Positions 29,250 to 38,382 of a DNA stretch of 64,000 bases are shown here, in pieces. The notes below the pieces were generated by a model. The model did no database searches, was not told the origin of the DNA, and worked only from the letters and a program-made list of their open reading frames with translations. The stretch is taken from NCBI GenBank assembly GCA_000583135.1, contig JFBG01000019.1, forward strand, positions 1-64,000, in the 5' to 3' direction. The stretch comes from Thioalkalivibrio sp. HK1 (GTDB lineage Bacteria > Pseudomonadota > Gammaproteobacteria > HK1). Every line of letters begins with the position of its first letter. Position 1 is the stretch's first letter. A program made the translations under genes and the position numbers.

Positions 29250-30031
29250 TCGTTCCTATGATCGTTCCATTCCCAAGGCTTTGATATCGTCTCGATCCTT
29301 TCGAACGAATATTCACCCGGTATCGTCAATCGCGATATCGTCAATCGCATCGATAGACAGGGGCGATCCACGATTGCATGGAAGATCGCTCGCTTCGAAT
29401 CGAAAAGCTCCTTTCGGTGCCCGATCCTCGGCGAGAGAAGCAAGGCCCGGTAGAAGGCTGGATAGGCTTCGTTGCCCGAGGCTCTTACCGGGTGCGATAA
29501 CGCGCATGCGAAAATCACAGGTGCGAGAAACAGCCCGCCCCGTCAGGCTGTCTTCTTTTTGGCTTTGGCAAAGGGTGGGAGATCGTCTTTCATCGATTCG
29601 AAAGCGCTCGGATCTCTTTGCGAGGGTCGTTTTCGCAGATCCGCCCAGAGCCAAGGTCTCGCTCACCGGTTGGCTCTTCGGCGGGGCGCAAGCCTCCCGA
29701 GACAGGATAGAATCGCGCTTTGAAATCGCGTTCCGACTCGAAAGGGATATCCCGAATCATCGCATCGGATGCCGTGCCCGATTCGTCTTCTTATGGATTC
29801 GCACTTTGGATAGAATCCCTTGCATTGCCCGCTATCGCCCTTACATGACCTGCAGATCCGGTCAGGGCGAGGGTGGTTTTGCGGTATCGGTTGGCGTGGC
29901 CCTATTCGATCGCGCATACTCGTCTTCGCTTTCGTCGCCGCCTTCGTCCACACTTTCATCCACGTTCGGGAAATTTCCCGTACACTGAAACCCTCACATC
30001 ATTCCCATCTCTTTTCGGTCCATTTCGGCTC
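29250..30031. other. 780-bp intergenic region before miaB
   Basis: Several open frames overlap here on both strands, but none has recognisable motifs, a ribosome site or sensible composition, so I leave them uncalled. A terminator-like hairpin lies at 29530-29560. The miaB promoter should lie in the right part. Confidence 0.4.
29530..29560 (+). terminator. Terminator-like hairpin
   Basis: Stem ACAGCC / GGCTGT (29530-29535 with 29546-29551), 10-nt loop, then CTTCTTTTT. It is 280 bases downstream of the hydrolase gene. Confidence 0.45.
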
Positions 30032-31405
30032 ATGCCCCGCAAACTTTATATCCGCACCTTCGGTTGTCAGATGAACGAGTACGACTCCGCGCGTACCGCG
30101 GACCTCCTCGAGGAGAGCCAAGGGCTCGAGCGTGTCGATCGCCCCGAGGATGCTGACGTGCTCTTGGTCAATACCTGCTCCGTCAGGGAGAAGGCGGCGG
30201 AGAAACTCTTTTCCGAGATCGGTCGCTGGCGGCAGTGGAAGAAAGAGCGCCCGGATCTCGTCATCGGGGTCGGCGGTTGCGTGGCGAGTCAAGAAGGCGC
30301 AGCGATTCGGGAGAGGGCTCCTTGGGTGGATGTCGTTTATGGCCCCCAAACCCTCCATCGCTTGCCCGAGATGTTGCCGGAGCCGAAGACGTCGGGGAGT
30401 GTCGATATCGAATCCAAACGCCGCCCGGCGATCGATATCACCTTCCCCGAGATCGAAAAATTCGATCGATTGCCGGAGCCGAGAGCCGATGGACCCACCG
30501 CTTTCGTTTCGATCATGGAAGGATGCAGCAAATACTGTACTTTCTGCGTGGTGCCTTACACCCGCGGGGAGGAGTTCAGCCGCCCCTTCGATGCGGTGAT
30601 CGCCGAGATCGTCTCACTCGCCGAGCAGGGAGTGCGCGAGATCACGTTATTGGGTCAGAATGTGAACGCTTGGCGGGGGGCGATGTACGATGGCGGCGAA
30701 TGCGACTTAGCGGAGTTGATTGCCTATGCGGCGGCCGTTCCGGGGATCGGGCGGATTCGCTATACGACTTCCCATCCAGTCGAAATGAGCGAGAGCCTGA
30801 TCAAGGCCCATGGATCGGTCGATGCCCTTGCCGAGCATCTGCATCTGCCGGTGCAAAGCGGTAGCGACGAGATCTTGCGAAGGATGAAGCGAAACTATAC
30901 GGTCGATGATTACCTTGACAAGGTGCGGCGATTACGCGAAAACCGCCCCGATCTCTCGCTCTCATCGGATTTCATCGTGGGTTTCCCGGGCGAGAGCGAA
31001 GCCGATTTCCAAGCGACCATGGATTTGGTGGAGGAGGTCGCCTTCGATGCTTCCTTCTCCTTTATCTACAGCGCCCGCCCCGGAACCCCGGCGGCGGAAC
31101 TGCCGGATGCGGTGCCCCTTTCGATCAAGCGCGAGCGTCTTTCGCGCCTCCAAGGCAGACTGAGCGAGCTGGCGGCGGGGGTTTCCCGATCGATGGTCGG
31201 CTCTCGTTACCGGATTTTGGTGGAAGGCCCGTCGAAGAAGGATCATCGAGAACTACGCGGGCGCACCGGCAATAATCGCGTGGTCAATTTTCCTTGCCCG
31301 GAACGCTTCGATCAGGCGCATCTTGTCGGACGATTCGTCGATATCGAGATCGTCGATGCGTTTGCGAATTCCCTGCGCGGATCGGATCCCCTGATTCTCG
31401 AATGA
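30032..31405 (+). CDS. miaB: tRNA-2-methylthio-N6-dimethylallyladenosine synthase
   Basis: A 457-residue methylthiotransferase: N-terminal MTTase domain beginning [18 protein letters not shown] with three cluster cysteines (Cys in FGCQ, NTCSVRE, GGCVASQ), radical SAM domain with [16 protein letters not shown], and a C-terminal TRAM domain. It adds the methylthio group to i6A37 of tRNAs. ATG at 30032 gives the canonical N-terminus; the frame is open for 150 bases upstream but without similarity. It leads the miaB-phoH-ybeY-corC cluster. Confidence 0.95.
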   Translation: MPRKLYIRTFGCQMNEYDSARTADLLEESQGLERVDRPEDADVLLVNTCSVREKAAEKLFSEIGRWRQWKKERPDLVIGVGGCVASQEGAAIRERAPWVDVVYGPQTLHRLPEMLPEPKTSGSVDIESKRRPAIDITFPEIEKFDRLPEPRADGPTAFVSIMEGCSKYCTFCVVPYTRGEEFSRPFDAVIAEIVSLAEQGVREITLLGQNVNAWRGAMYDGGECDLAELIAYAAAVPGIGRIRYTTSHPVEMSESLIKAHGSVDALAEHLHLPVQSGSDEILRRMKRNYTVDDYLDKVRRLRENRPDLSLSSDFIVGFPGESEADFQATMDLVEEVAFDASFSFIYSARPGTPAAELPDAVPLSIKRERLSRLQGRLSELAAGVSRSMVGSRYRILVEGPSKKDHRELRGRTGNNRVVNFPCPERFDQAHLVGRFVDIEIVDAFANSLRGSDPLILE

Positions 31406-31595
31406 TGGGTTATCGATTGATAGGCCTTCGAATGGCGAGCCATCGAATGACGGATATCGAAATAACGGATATCGAATGAAAAACCCTCGAAGGCGATTTT
31501 TCCGACCCCTCGATTTTCCGAAGAAGCCATCTTGCGTCGATGGCACTCTTGGGGAAACGATCGACATTTCGGTGCATGGATAGAACGATCCCCTT

Positions 31596-32717
31596 GTGGC
31601 TTCCTCCGATTCCCTTTTGAACGACCCGCACTCGAAGGTCGCTCCCTTGGTGCCTCCCGCGCAAGGGGACGGGGCGGCTCCGACGCATAAGGCCCGTATC
31701 GTCTTGGAGCCTGCGGATAATGTGCGTCTTTCGAATCTTTGCGGTCCTTTGGATCGGCACCTGCGTCAGGTGGAAGATCGCTTGGGCGTGGAGATCGTCA
31801 CGCGCGGCAATGCCTTCGATCTGACCGGGGCTCCGGCGGCGGTGCAAGGGGCTCGCAGGCTTTTGCTCGATCTCTATGCCGCCACCGGGGAGACATCCCT
31901 CGACGATCAGCGGGTGCATCTTTTCCTGCAGGAATGGCGATCGCGGATCGCTGACGAGTCCGAAGGCGATCTTGAAAGCGAAGACGAGAACGATAGCGCT
32001 CGCAATGAAATTCGCGTTCGGCGGGGGAAGGTGGTGCGCGGTCGCGGTCGCAACCAGCAACGATATTTGCATGCGATCCGTACCCACGATGTCAACTTCG
32101 GAATCGGGCCTGCGGGTACCGGCAAGACCTATCTTGCGGTGGCGTGCGCGGTGGAGGCCTTGGAAAGCGATCGGGTCAGCCGGATCGTGCTGGTGCGCCC
32201 TGCGGTCGAGGCCGGAGAGAGGCTCGGATTTCTCCCGGGCGATCTTCAGCAAAAGGTCGACCCCTACCTTCGCCCCCTGTTCGATGCGCTGCACGAGACC
32301 CTCGGCTACGAGCGGGTGGCGAAGCTGATCGAACGCAATATCATCGAGGTCGCGCCCCTTGCCTATATGCGTGGCCGCACCCTCAACGAATCCTTCATCA
32401 TCCTTGACGAAGCCCAAAACACCTCCATCGAGCAGATGAAGATGTTTTTGACCCGTATCGGTTTCGGCTCCACGGCGGTGATCAACGGCGATATCACCCA
32501 GATCGATCTGCCCGCATCGCAGCGTTCGGGGTTGCGCCATGCGATGGATGCTCTGCGAGAGGTCGATGGCATCACTTGGACATCATTCGGCAGCCGGGAC
32601 GTGGTGCGCCATCCGATGGTGGCCAAGATCCTCGATGCCTACGAGGCGATGGAATCCAAAGACGAGATCCCCGAGCCATCGAGTCCGAGGGAAGCAAGAG
32701 GTCGGATGAGGCGATGA
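31596..32717 (+). CDS. ybeZ: PhoH-family ATPase (YbeZ)
   Basis: A 373-residue PhoH-like protein: N-terminal KH-like segment (LCGPLDRHLRQVEDRLGVEI), then the ATPase with Walker A GPAGTGKTYLA, FIILDEAQNTS (Walker B) and VINGDITQIDLP. It is an RNA-associated ATPase thought to work with the ribonuclease YbeY, encoded next. The start is a GTG at 31596; its N-terminal 30 residues are low in complexity, so the true start could be further in. Its stop overlaps the ybeY start in an ATGA arrangement, suggesting translational coupling. Confidence 0.92.
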   Translation: MASSDSLLNDPHSKVAPLVPPAQGDGAAPTHKARIVLEPADNVRLSNLCGPLDRHLRQVEDRLGVEIVTRGNAFDLTGAPAAVQGARRLLLDLYAATGETSLDDQRVHLFLQEWRSRIADESEGDLESEDENDSARNEIRVRRGKVVRGRGRNQQRYLHAIRTHDVNFGIGPAGTGKTYLAVACAVEALESDRVSRIVLVRPAVEAGERLGFLPGDLQQKVDPYLRPLFDALHETLGYERVAKLIERNIIEVAPLAYMRGRTLNESFIILDEAQNTSIEQMKMFLTRIGFGSTAVINGDITQIDLPASQRSGLRHAMDALREVDGITWTSFGSRDVVRHPMVAKILDAYEAMESKDEIPEPSSPREARGRMRR

Positions 32718-33286
32718 ACGGCGGCATTACCGTGCAACGGGTGTGCAAGATGCCCGGCATACCTGCATCCTCTCAGCTCGTTCGTTTCGCGCAAGCGGCC
32801 CTTGCCGGGCACTCGCCCGCCGCTCGCATGACGGTCCGGGTGGTGGACGAAGCGGAGGGGTCGATGCTCAATGCGCGCTATCGCTTGCGCGATTCATCCA
32901 TCGACCGCGCCACGAACGTCTTGGCCTTTCCTTTCGATCCGCCGGGTGTCGCGCCATCTGCGGATCGGGAAATCGGCGATGTCGTGATCTGCGCCCCGGT
33001 GGTCGCCCGCGAGGCGATCAGCCAATCCAAATCATTGGAAGCGCATTGGGCGCTGATGGTCGTACACGGCACCTTGCACCTGCTGGGCTACGATCACGAA
33101 CAGCCCGATGCCGCCGCCGTCATGGAAGCCCTCGAGTGTGATTTGATGATTGCGCTCGGATATCCCGACCCCTACGAGGCGGATGAAGCGCAAAGAAAGG
33201 GAGATGCGGCCAGATGCCGCACTCCCACCCCGAACCGACCCGAAACGACTCGAATCCACCCCGACCTTCCTCGACCCATCGGATGA
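32714..33286 (+). CDS. ybeY: Endoribonuclease YbeY
   Basis: A 190-residue metalloprotein with the zinc-binding motif HGTLHLLGYDH and the upstream block NVLAFPFDPP typical of YbeY, which matures 16S rRNA 3' ends and takes part in ribosome quality control. ATG at 32714 overlaps the phoH-type gene stop by four bases. The C-terminal 25 residues (RTPTPNRPETTRIHP) are a proline-rich extension beyond the usual family end. Confidence 0.93.
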   Translation: MNGGITVQRVCKMPGIPASSQLVRFAQAALAGHSPAARMTVRVVDEAEGSMLNARYRLRDSSIDRATNVLAFPFDPPGVAPSADREIGDVVICAPVVAREAISQSKSLEAHWALMVVHGTLHLLGYDHEQPDAAAVMEALECDLMIALGYPDPYEADEAQRKGDAARCRTPTPNRPETTRIHPDLPRPIG

Positions 33287-33295
33287 GGTGAAACC

Positions 33296-34249
33296 GTGAA
33301 CGAATCCCCCGAAGAACCTCCTAGTAGACCCTCGGGCACCGGGACCTCCGGTGGTCCTCTTGCCCGTATCCCGATCACCTATCGCGCGTTGTTGGAGCGA
33401 CTGACGAAAGCGAGATCGGATAAGCCGGGGTCGTTGCCGCGGGATCGCAAGTCCTTGATCGAGATCCTGCGTGCATCGGGGCGGCAAAAAAAACTGATCG
33501 ATTCCGATACGCTGACCATTTTGGAAAACGCGATCAATGTCCAGGATATCCGGGTGCGCGATATCATGGTGCCCAGAGTGCAGATGGTGGTCGTCGAAGA
33601 GGATCGACAGCCGGAGGAATTCATTCAGGAGGTGATTGCATCCGGCCATTCGCGCTTTCCGGTGATCCGGGAGGATCGCCATAATGTGCGAGGAATCCTG
33701 CTGGCCAAGGATCTGCTGGCCCATTTCGTCGGCCTTGCGGATAAAGGCACTCCCTTTTCCATGGATCAGATGATGCGGCCGGCGGCTTTCATTCCCGAAA
33801 GCAAGCGTCTTTATCATCTATTGCGGGACTTTCGCAGAAGTCGCAATCACATGGCGATCGTCGTCAACGAGCACGAAGGCGTTGCCGGGTTGGTCACCAT
33901 CGAGGATGTATTGGAACAGATCGTCGGCGAGATCGACGATGAGCACGATGACATCGAAGAGACCTCGATCAACGAGCATTCCGACGGCACCTTCACCTTC
34001 GAGGCCCGAATCCCGATCAAGGATTTCAACGAATACTTCCGGTGCGATCTCGACGAGGAGGAGTTCGATACCATCGGCGGATTGGTGGTGCATGCCTTCA
34101 AGCGCCTACCCGTCAAGGGAGAGCGGACACAAATCGGCGCTTTCCAGTTCACCGTCCTAAGGGCCGACAAGCGTCGCATTTACCAGCTAAGGGGACAACG
34201 ATTGCCGATGACCGATGAATCGGGCGCAGATTCATCGGAAAACCCATAG
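33296..34249 (+). CDS. corC: CorC/HlyC-type CBS-domain protein
   Basis: A 317-residue protein with two CBS domains (DIMVPRVQMVVVEED, SGHSRFPVIRED; HMAIVVNEHEGVAGLVTIED) and a C-terminal CorC_HlyC domain (DEEEFDTIGGLVVHAFKRLP). It is linked to magnesium/cobalt homeostasis and in this cluster position is conserved in gammaproteobacteria. The start is a GTG at 33296, ten bases after ybeY. Normally lnt follows directly; here an 8-kb island and an SMP-30-like gene intervene. Confidence 0.92.
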   Translation: MNESPEEPPSRPSGTGTSGGPLARIPITYRALLERLTKARSDKPGSLPRDRKSLIEILRASGRQKKLIDSDTLTILENAINVQDIRVRDIMVPRVQMVVVEEDRQPEEFIQEVIASGHSRFPVIREDRHNVRGILLAKDLLAHFVGLADKGTPFSMDQMMRPAAFIPESKRLYHLLRDFRRSRNHMAIVVNEHEGVAGLVTIEDVLEQIVGEIDDEHDDIEETSINEHSDGTFTFEARIPIKDFNEYFRCDLDEEEFDTIGGLVVHAFKRLPVKGERTQIGAFQFTVLRADKRRIYQLRGQRLPMTDESGADSSENP

Positions 34250-34669
34250 CGAATCCTCGCCCCGGATCGCTCGATGCCGATGGTGGGGCTTATCCCTTCG
34301 AAAGCCCAGAGGCCGACGGCAAGAGCCTTGAAGGGAGATTCGTTCGGTAGGCGAAGCACTTGAATTCTCGGCGTTTTAGGGGTCTGCGGAAACCGGCTTT
34401 GCCATCGAGCCAAGCCCGTCTTCATCGACCATAGTAGAGAGGGATTGGAGGGAAAAATCCGATACCCTTCTTGTATTTGGTTGAAATGCGCTATAAACTC
34501 GCGGCACGCCTCGGTGGGTGGGGCTGCGGATCCCGAGAACTCGTTGTGAGCCTGCAAGCGAATAAGTGACAGGCTCGCCTGATAACGGTTTCGACGATCC
34601 GAAAGCGGTGAGCCGTCCCTTTTTCCACGGCTTTACGAAAATCGACCCTTTGACAAGGATGGTGGATCG
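34250..34669. other. Gap between corC and the defence operon
   Basis: No supported gene. A terminator-like hairpin lies at 34572-34626; the right end must hold the promoter of the operon that starts at 34670. Confidence 0.4.
34572..34626 (+). terminator. Terminator-like hairpin upstream of defence operon
   Basis: GGCTCGCC (34572-34579) pairs with GGTGAGCC (34607-34614, one G-U pair), with additional pairing inside, followed by GTCCCTTTTTCC. Confidence 0.45.
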
Positions 34670-36667
34670 ATGAGTCTCAAAATCAATTTTCCCTCAGCAA
34701 GTGGTAAGGAAGGCTTTCGTAGCTCTGCGTTGGCAGATAAGGCGGATGCTGACCCAGATATTATTCTCAGAGAGTTGACCCAGAATGCTCTGGATGCTGC
34801 CCGGGATGCAAAGCGGGAGGTCACACAGATTCGTATTGAGATTGAATCTCTATCGCTTAAGGATATTCCGGCACTTGAAAGCTATATTTCACATTTTGAA
34901 AGCGCCTGTAGATTTCATGATGAAAATGGGAGTCTAAAGCAGGCTGAAGGTATTGTTAAAGCGATTCGCTCATCTATTGAAAGCGATACCGAATTGCGGG
35001 TGATGTGGTTTTTGGACAACGGTATAGGACTTGATAAAAAACGAATGGAACGTCTTTTAGGAGATGGTGACGGGAGTAAGAAAGAAGATTCAGCGGGTTC
35101 TTTCGGCGTAGGTCATTTGGTATCTTTTCCTGCTTCAAATATTCGATATGTGCTTTATGGCGGAATATCTGATGCCGATACCGACACCGAGAAAAACAAG
35201 GCTTCCAAGAAAAGTCGCATTTTCTCTGGGCAGGCTATTCTCGCTGCCCATCAGTATCCGATAAATGAATCTTATAGGGCATCAGAAAAATCTGGGGGGG
35301 GGGGGGTAAGATCTAAATCATGTAGTAAAGATGGATATCTGGTCAAATCTATTGCAGATGATTTACTTGATCCTTATGAATTCTATCGTAAGGAAAAATG
35401 TCCAGATATTCTTCTTGAAAAATTTGAAACGATAGAAAATATTTTTGAAACAGGTTCAGTCGTCGGTATCCTCGCTTTCAATAGTTTTCGTCGATTTGAT
35501 AACGATGATGAAAATATCGAAAACATTGAAAGAGCGATTGCAAGTCACTTTTTGCCTTTGGTTTTCAAAGAAAAGCTAAAAGTTGAAATTTATCTAGATG
35601 GCGAGTGTTGTTCTAAAATAGATAGTTCGAGATTGCAAGATATTCTCGGACGTTATCGTAATAAGACTCGTAGCAGAAAAAATTCTGTTGGTCCGTCAGG
35701 GAGTAATATTTGGGATGCGTATTGCACACTGAAAAATCCGCATCCCAAATACCAAGTTATTTCGACATCCTTTGGAGAAGTGTCGTTATATTTCCGATTT
35801 TTGAAAGACTTAGATGAGAGATCAGGAACAAGAATTCATCTTTATCGAAATGGCATGTGGATAGAGAAAGATCTGCCTCGATTATCACGATCTCTTAGTG
35901 AATTCAATCGCAGCGATCCTTTCAACGCACTCCTTCTTCTTGATCCGGATGTTTGTCGGGATGCTTGTGATATCGTACGTAAGGCCGAGGGACCAAGACA
36001 CACTAGCATTGATATCACTGCCTTAGATGACTCGGCAGATCGACAAAGATTGGCGAGCCTCTTCGATCAAATAAAACAAGAATTATTGAAGATAGCACCT
36101 TCTCGGCAAGATTCAGAGACTGCTTTCTTTTCCGATTTTTTCGTTCTCTCCGGAAGTGAATCCAATTTGAAAAACTCCAAGCCGAAGCGGGCTGATCAGC
36201 AGTCAAGCCCAGGCCCGGGCAATCGATCCGGGAAAGGTGCTGATAAAAAGAGGGCGATTCGTTCCGATAGCCCATGGAAATTTAAGAGACAGGGGAATCG
36301 ATTAGAAACGAAATCTCTGCTAGTGACACGCGAAGGAGGATATCAGATCCGATTGAAAGCGATGGAAAAAGTGCGCAATGCCGAACTTCGGTTATCTTTG
36401 GTTTCCGGTACAGATGCTTCTTGTGATCAGCCGATACCCGACGAATTTATTGAAATTGAGCCAAGTGCATCTCTGGCTGGTAAGCCGATTCTTGATAAAG
36501 ATTATAAAAAGGACGATAGCGGTAAAATTCGCACCATTGTTCTTGGAAAGCTCGATCCTGAAGAAGGTGAGATTGATATTTGGGTTCCATGCAATCACCC
36601 GAATGATTCAAGGGTTGAAGTGCAGGTCATCAGACGAGGAGAGAATAATCATGCCAAAAATGACTAA
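34670..36667 (+). CDS. GHKL-type ATPase, first gene of sulfur-type defence operon
   Basis: A 665-residue protein with a HSP90/MutL/histidine-kinase-type ATP-binding fold at the N-terminus: N-box ELTQNALDAA (Glu35, Asn39), G1 box DNGIGL (Asp116) and GSFGVGH (143-149). The rest is unrecognised; residues 500-540 are Ser/Pro/Lys-rich. A run of 13 G (35294-35306) encodes Gly209-Gly212 and would shift the frame if its length changed. AT-rich codon use differs from the host genes on both sides. The next gene starts inside its last codons (36651). Role in defence is inferred from the operon; the ATPase assignment is firm. Confidence 0.75.
   Translation: MSLKINFPSASGKEGFRSSALADKADADPDIILRELTQNALDAARDAKREVTQIRIEIESLSLKDIPALESYISHFESACRFHDENGSLKQAEGIVKAIRSSIESDTELRVMWFLDNGIGLDKKRMERLLGDGDGSKKEDSAGSFGVGHLVSFPASNIRYVLYGGISDADTDTEKNKASKKSRIFSGQAILAAHQYPINESYRASEKSGGGGVRSKSCSKDGYLVKSIADDLLDPYEFYRKEKCPDILLEKFETIENIFETGSVVGILAFNSFRRFDNDDENIENIERAIASHFLPLVFKEKLKVEIYLDGECCSKIDSSRLQDILGRYRNKTRSRKNSVGPSGSNIWDAYCTLKNPHPKYQVISTSFGEVSLYFRFLKDLDERSGTRIHLYRNGMWIEKDLPRLSRSLSEFNRSDPFNALLLLDPDVCRDACDIVRKAEGPRHTSIDITALDDSADRQRLASLFDQIKQELLKIAPSRQDSETAFFSDFFVLSGSESNLKNSKPKRADQQSSPGPGNRSGKGADKKRAIRSDSPWKFKRQGNRLETKSLLVTREGGYQIRLKAMEKVRNAELRLSLVSGTDASCDQPIPDEFIEIEPSASLAGKPILDKDYKKDDSGKIRTIVLGKLDPEEGEIDIWVPCNHPNDSRVEVQVIRRGENNHAKND
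35294..35306 (+). repeat. Poly-G tract (13 G) inside GHKL ATPase gene
   Basis: An uninterrupted run of 13 G within the coding region, far longer than any other homopolymer I noticed in the window. In the present length the frame is open. Such tracts are known slippage sites for phase variation; assembly or sequencing uncertainty is an alternative. Confidence 0.9.
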
Positions 36668-37505
36668 AAAAGCCATCGGTCAATTTCCGATGATGCAGCC
36701 CGGATCGATTGATTATATAGATGGCGAGTATAATGTCGATATTGAATCCGATATCGATACAAGCTCCATCAGGGTTCAGCATAGAGTGACCGGTGAAAAC
36801 CTTGTTAGTAAATACATTCAGGAGGGAAAAGCGGTTTTCGCTACAGAAGTGGTGTCTCCTCATTCCACTTATAGAAAAATATTCAAACACGAAGGGTCAT
36901 TGAGAGCCTCGTTGAATGTAGAGCAAAAAGTCAATATAGAAAAAGAAAAGGTAATCGATCCTTTTTATTATCGACCATTGGTGGTGATAAAAGAATCAGT
37001 TAGCAATGAAAATGAAAAAATTAATCTGCAAAGAGAACATGGAGTGCACGAATTGTTTTATGGTCAGGATATGCCAATTCTTCCTGGCATGATACTTGCT
37101 AAAGATAATTTTTGGAATCCTAGTGAATATAAGATGAGTTTATTTCAAATAGCCGAGGAAAAAAGTCTGAGAAAAGGATCTTTTGAGGTCATGGGAATTC
37201 CTGAGAAAGGTTATTATTTCAGAGTTGAATTTGCTTCAGACATCTACCAAATTATGATTAATAAGCAGGGAGGTCAATATGATTTGAAAAAGACAATCTT
37301 AACCTTTGCACTCTCAGAAGGATTAAGCATTGTCTATCGAGAGAGCCTAGTAGATGAAGAAAAATGGAAAGAATTTCCAGCTTTGCGAATTCTTCATGAC
37401 ATGATTGTTAAAGAGGGACTCAATGCCTGGGATGGTGAAAAATTCAATCCTGGGAAAATTGCCACGACTCTTTGTCCTATTGATGGAGTTATGAGAAATG
37501 ATTAG
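36651..37505 (+). CDS. Unrecognised protein, second gene of defence operon
   Basis: A 284-residue protein I do not recognise. It is mixed alpha/beta in appearance, with RVQHRVTGENL, PLVVIKESVSNENE and KDNFWNPSEYKMSLFQ, no signal peptide and no membrane segment. ATG at 36651 lies 9 bases after GAGGAG and overlaps the end of the GHKL gene by 17 bases, so it belongs to the same operon. The next gene overlaps its 3' end by 8 bases. AT-rich like its neighbours. Confidence 0.65.
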   Translation: MPKMTKKAIGQFPMMQPGSIDYIDGEYNVDIESDIDTSSIRVQHRVTGENLVSKYIQEGKAVFATEVVSPHSTYRKIFKHEGSLRASLNVEQKVNIEKEKVIDPFYYRPLVVIKESVSNENEKINLQREHGVHELFYGQDMPILPGMILAKDNFWNPSEYKMSLFQIAEEKSLRKGSFEVMGIPEKGYYFRVEFASDIYQIMINKQGGQYDLKKTILTFALSEGLSIVYRESLVDEEKWKEFPALRILHDMIVKEGLNAWDGEKFNPGKIATTLCPIDGVMRND

Positions 37506-38382
37506 AACGATTGAATTTCGAAAAATCCATGAAGCGCAGAAGAATCTTCTTCCATCTAAAGGATCGCAGGAAAGAGGGGGAGATGCTCAGGTCAATTTTT
37601 TGTTGATGGCTCGAGATCGTCCTTGGGATTTCTGTGGAGAGATTCGATCATGGGATGAAAAAAGGAAGAAAGAGATAGAGCCACCGATTCCGAGTAATAA
37701 ATGGAGCGAAAAAGAATTTATTGATCCACCTTCGGAAACCGAGAAAATTATTTTTGATACATGGAAAGATCTCACTCCAGCTGAGGCTTCCCGTCCAGGA
37801 ATTTGGTATTCGATCAATTTGACAATGATTGAGAAAGGTGTGATTGAGAGTTCTTATTTGGCAGCGGAACAGGGGAGTACAGGACGTGATTACATCTCCG
37901 ATATCTTGGAAAAGAAAGATGAACCAGACAAGGTGGATCAATGCGTTCGGAGAATTTTGCGTCGACTCGGAGGTGTTTTAGAGCGCGGAGGAAGAACAGT
38001 ATATGAGAATTGTCCGGTAGCAATTGCGTGGTGGCGGCGTTGGTATGCTTATGAAACCAAGGAAATATTCCAGCGGGATAATATCAAAGATCTATCCGAT
38101 CTTTTGAGAAAAAAACCGATATGGAATGCGTTGATTCCAGCGATGACTAGTTCTTTGACACTGATCGGTGATTCCAGTATCCGTCCGAGCTTGATTTCGT
38201 TTCTCGGCTCCGAAGCGAATGATCTGGATAATTTGACCAAGAAGGAAATGGAACATCTGATTCGCCTGATCGGACGCCGATCGGAGATCCAGGCTTTGGG
38301 TTCTTTGTCGCCCCAGCAGGTATTCGAGATCATTCGTAGCGACATCTTCCCTCTACTGAAACAGGAAAACACCGTCCGATGA
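37498..38382 (+). CDS. Unrecognised protein, third gene of defence operon
   Basis: A 294-residue soluble protein without a family I can name. Visible features are GDAQVNFLLMARDRPWDFC, PGIWYSINLTMIEKG, VAIAWWRRWYAYET and a C-terminal helical part (RRSEIQALGSLSPQQVFE). It overlaps the preceding gene by 8 bases and the following gene by 4 bases (ATGA), implying tight translational coupling to the ATP pyrophosphatase that follows. It occupies the position where phosphorothioation systems carry DNA-binding or nuclease subunits, but I see no such motif. Confidence 0.65.
   Translation: MIRTIEFRKIHEAQKNLLPSKGSQERGGDAQVNFLLMARDRPWDFCGEIRSWDEKRKKEIEPPIPSNKWSEKEFIDPPSETEKIIFDTWKDLTPAEASRPGIWYSINLTMIEKGVIESSYLAAEQGSTGRDYISDILEKKDEPDKVDQCVRRILRRLGGVLERGGRTVYENCPVAIAWWRRWYAYETKEIFQRDNIKDLSDLLRKKPIWNALIPAMTSSLTLIGDSSIRPSLISFLGSEANDLDNLTKKEMEHLIRLIGRRSEIQALGSLSPQQVFEIIRSDIFPLLKQENTVR

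Noticed and set aside
29281..29988. A 235-codon plus-strand frame before miaB
   Set aside because: Ser/Arg-rich composition without domains, contains a terminator-like hairpin, and opposite-strand frames are equally long.
34670..36667. HSP90 or DNA mismatch-repair MutL
   Set aside because: Only the ATP-binding motifs are shared; the length, later sequence and neighbours do not fit either family.
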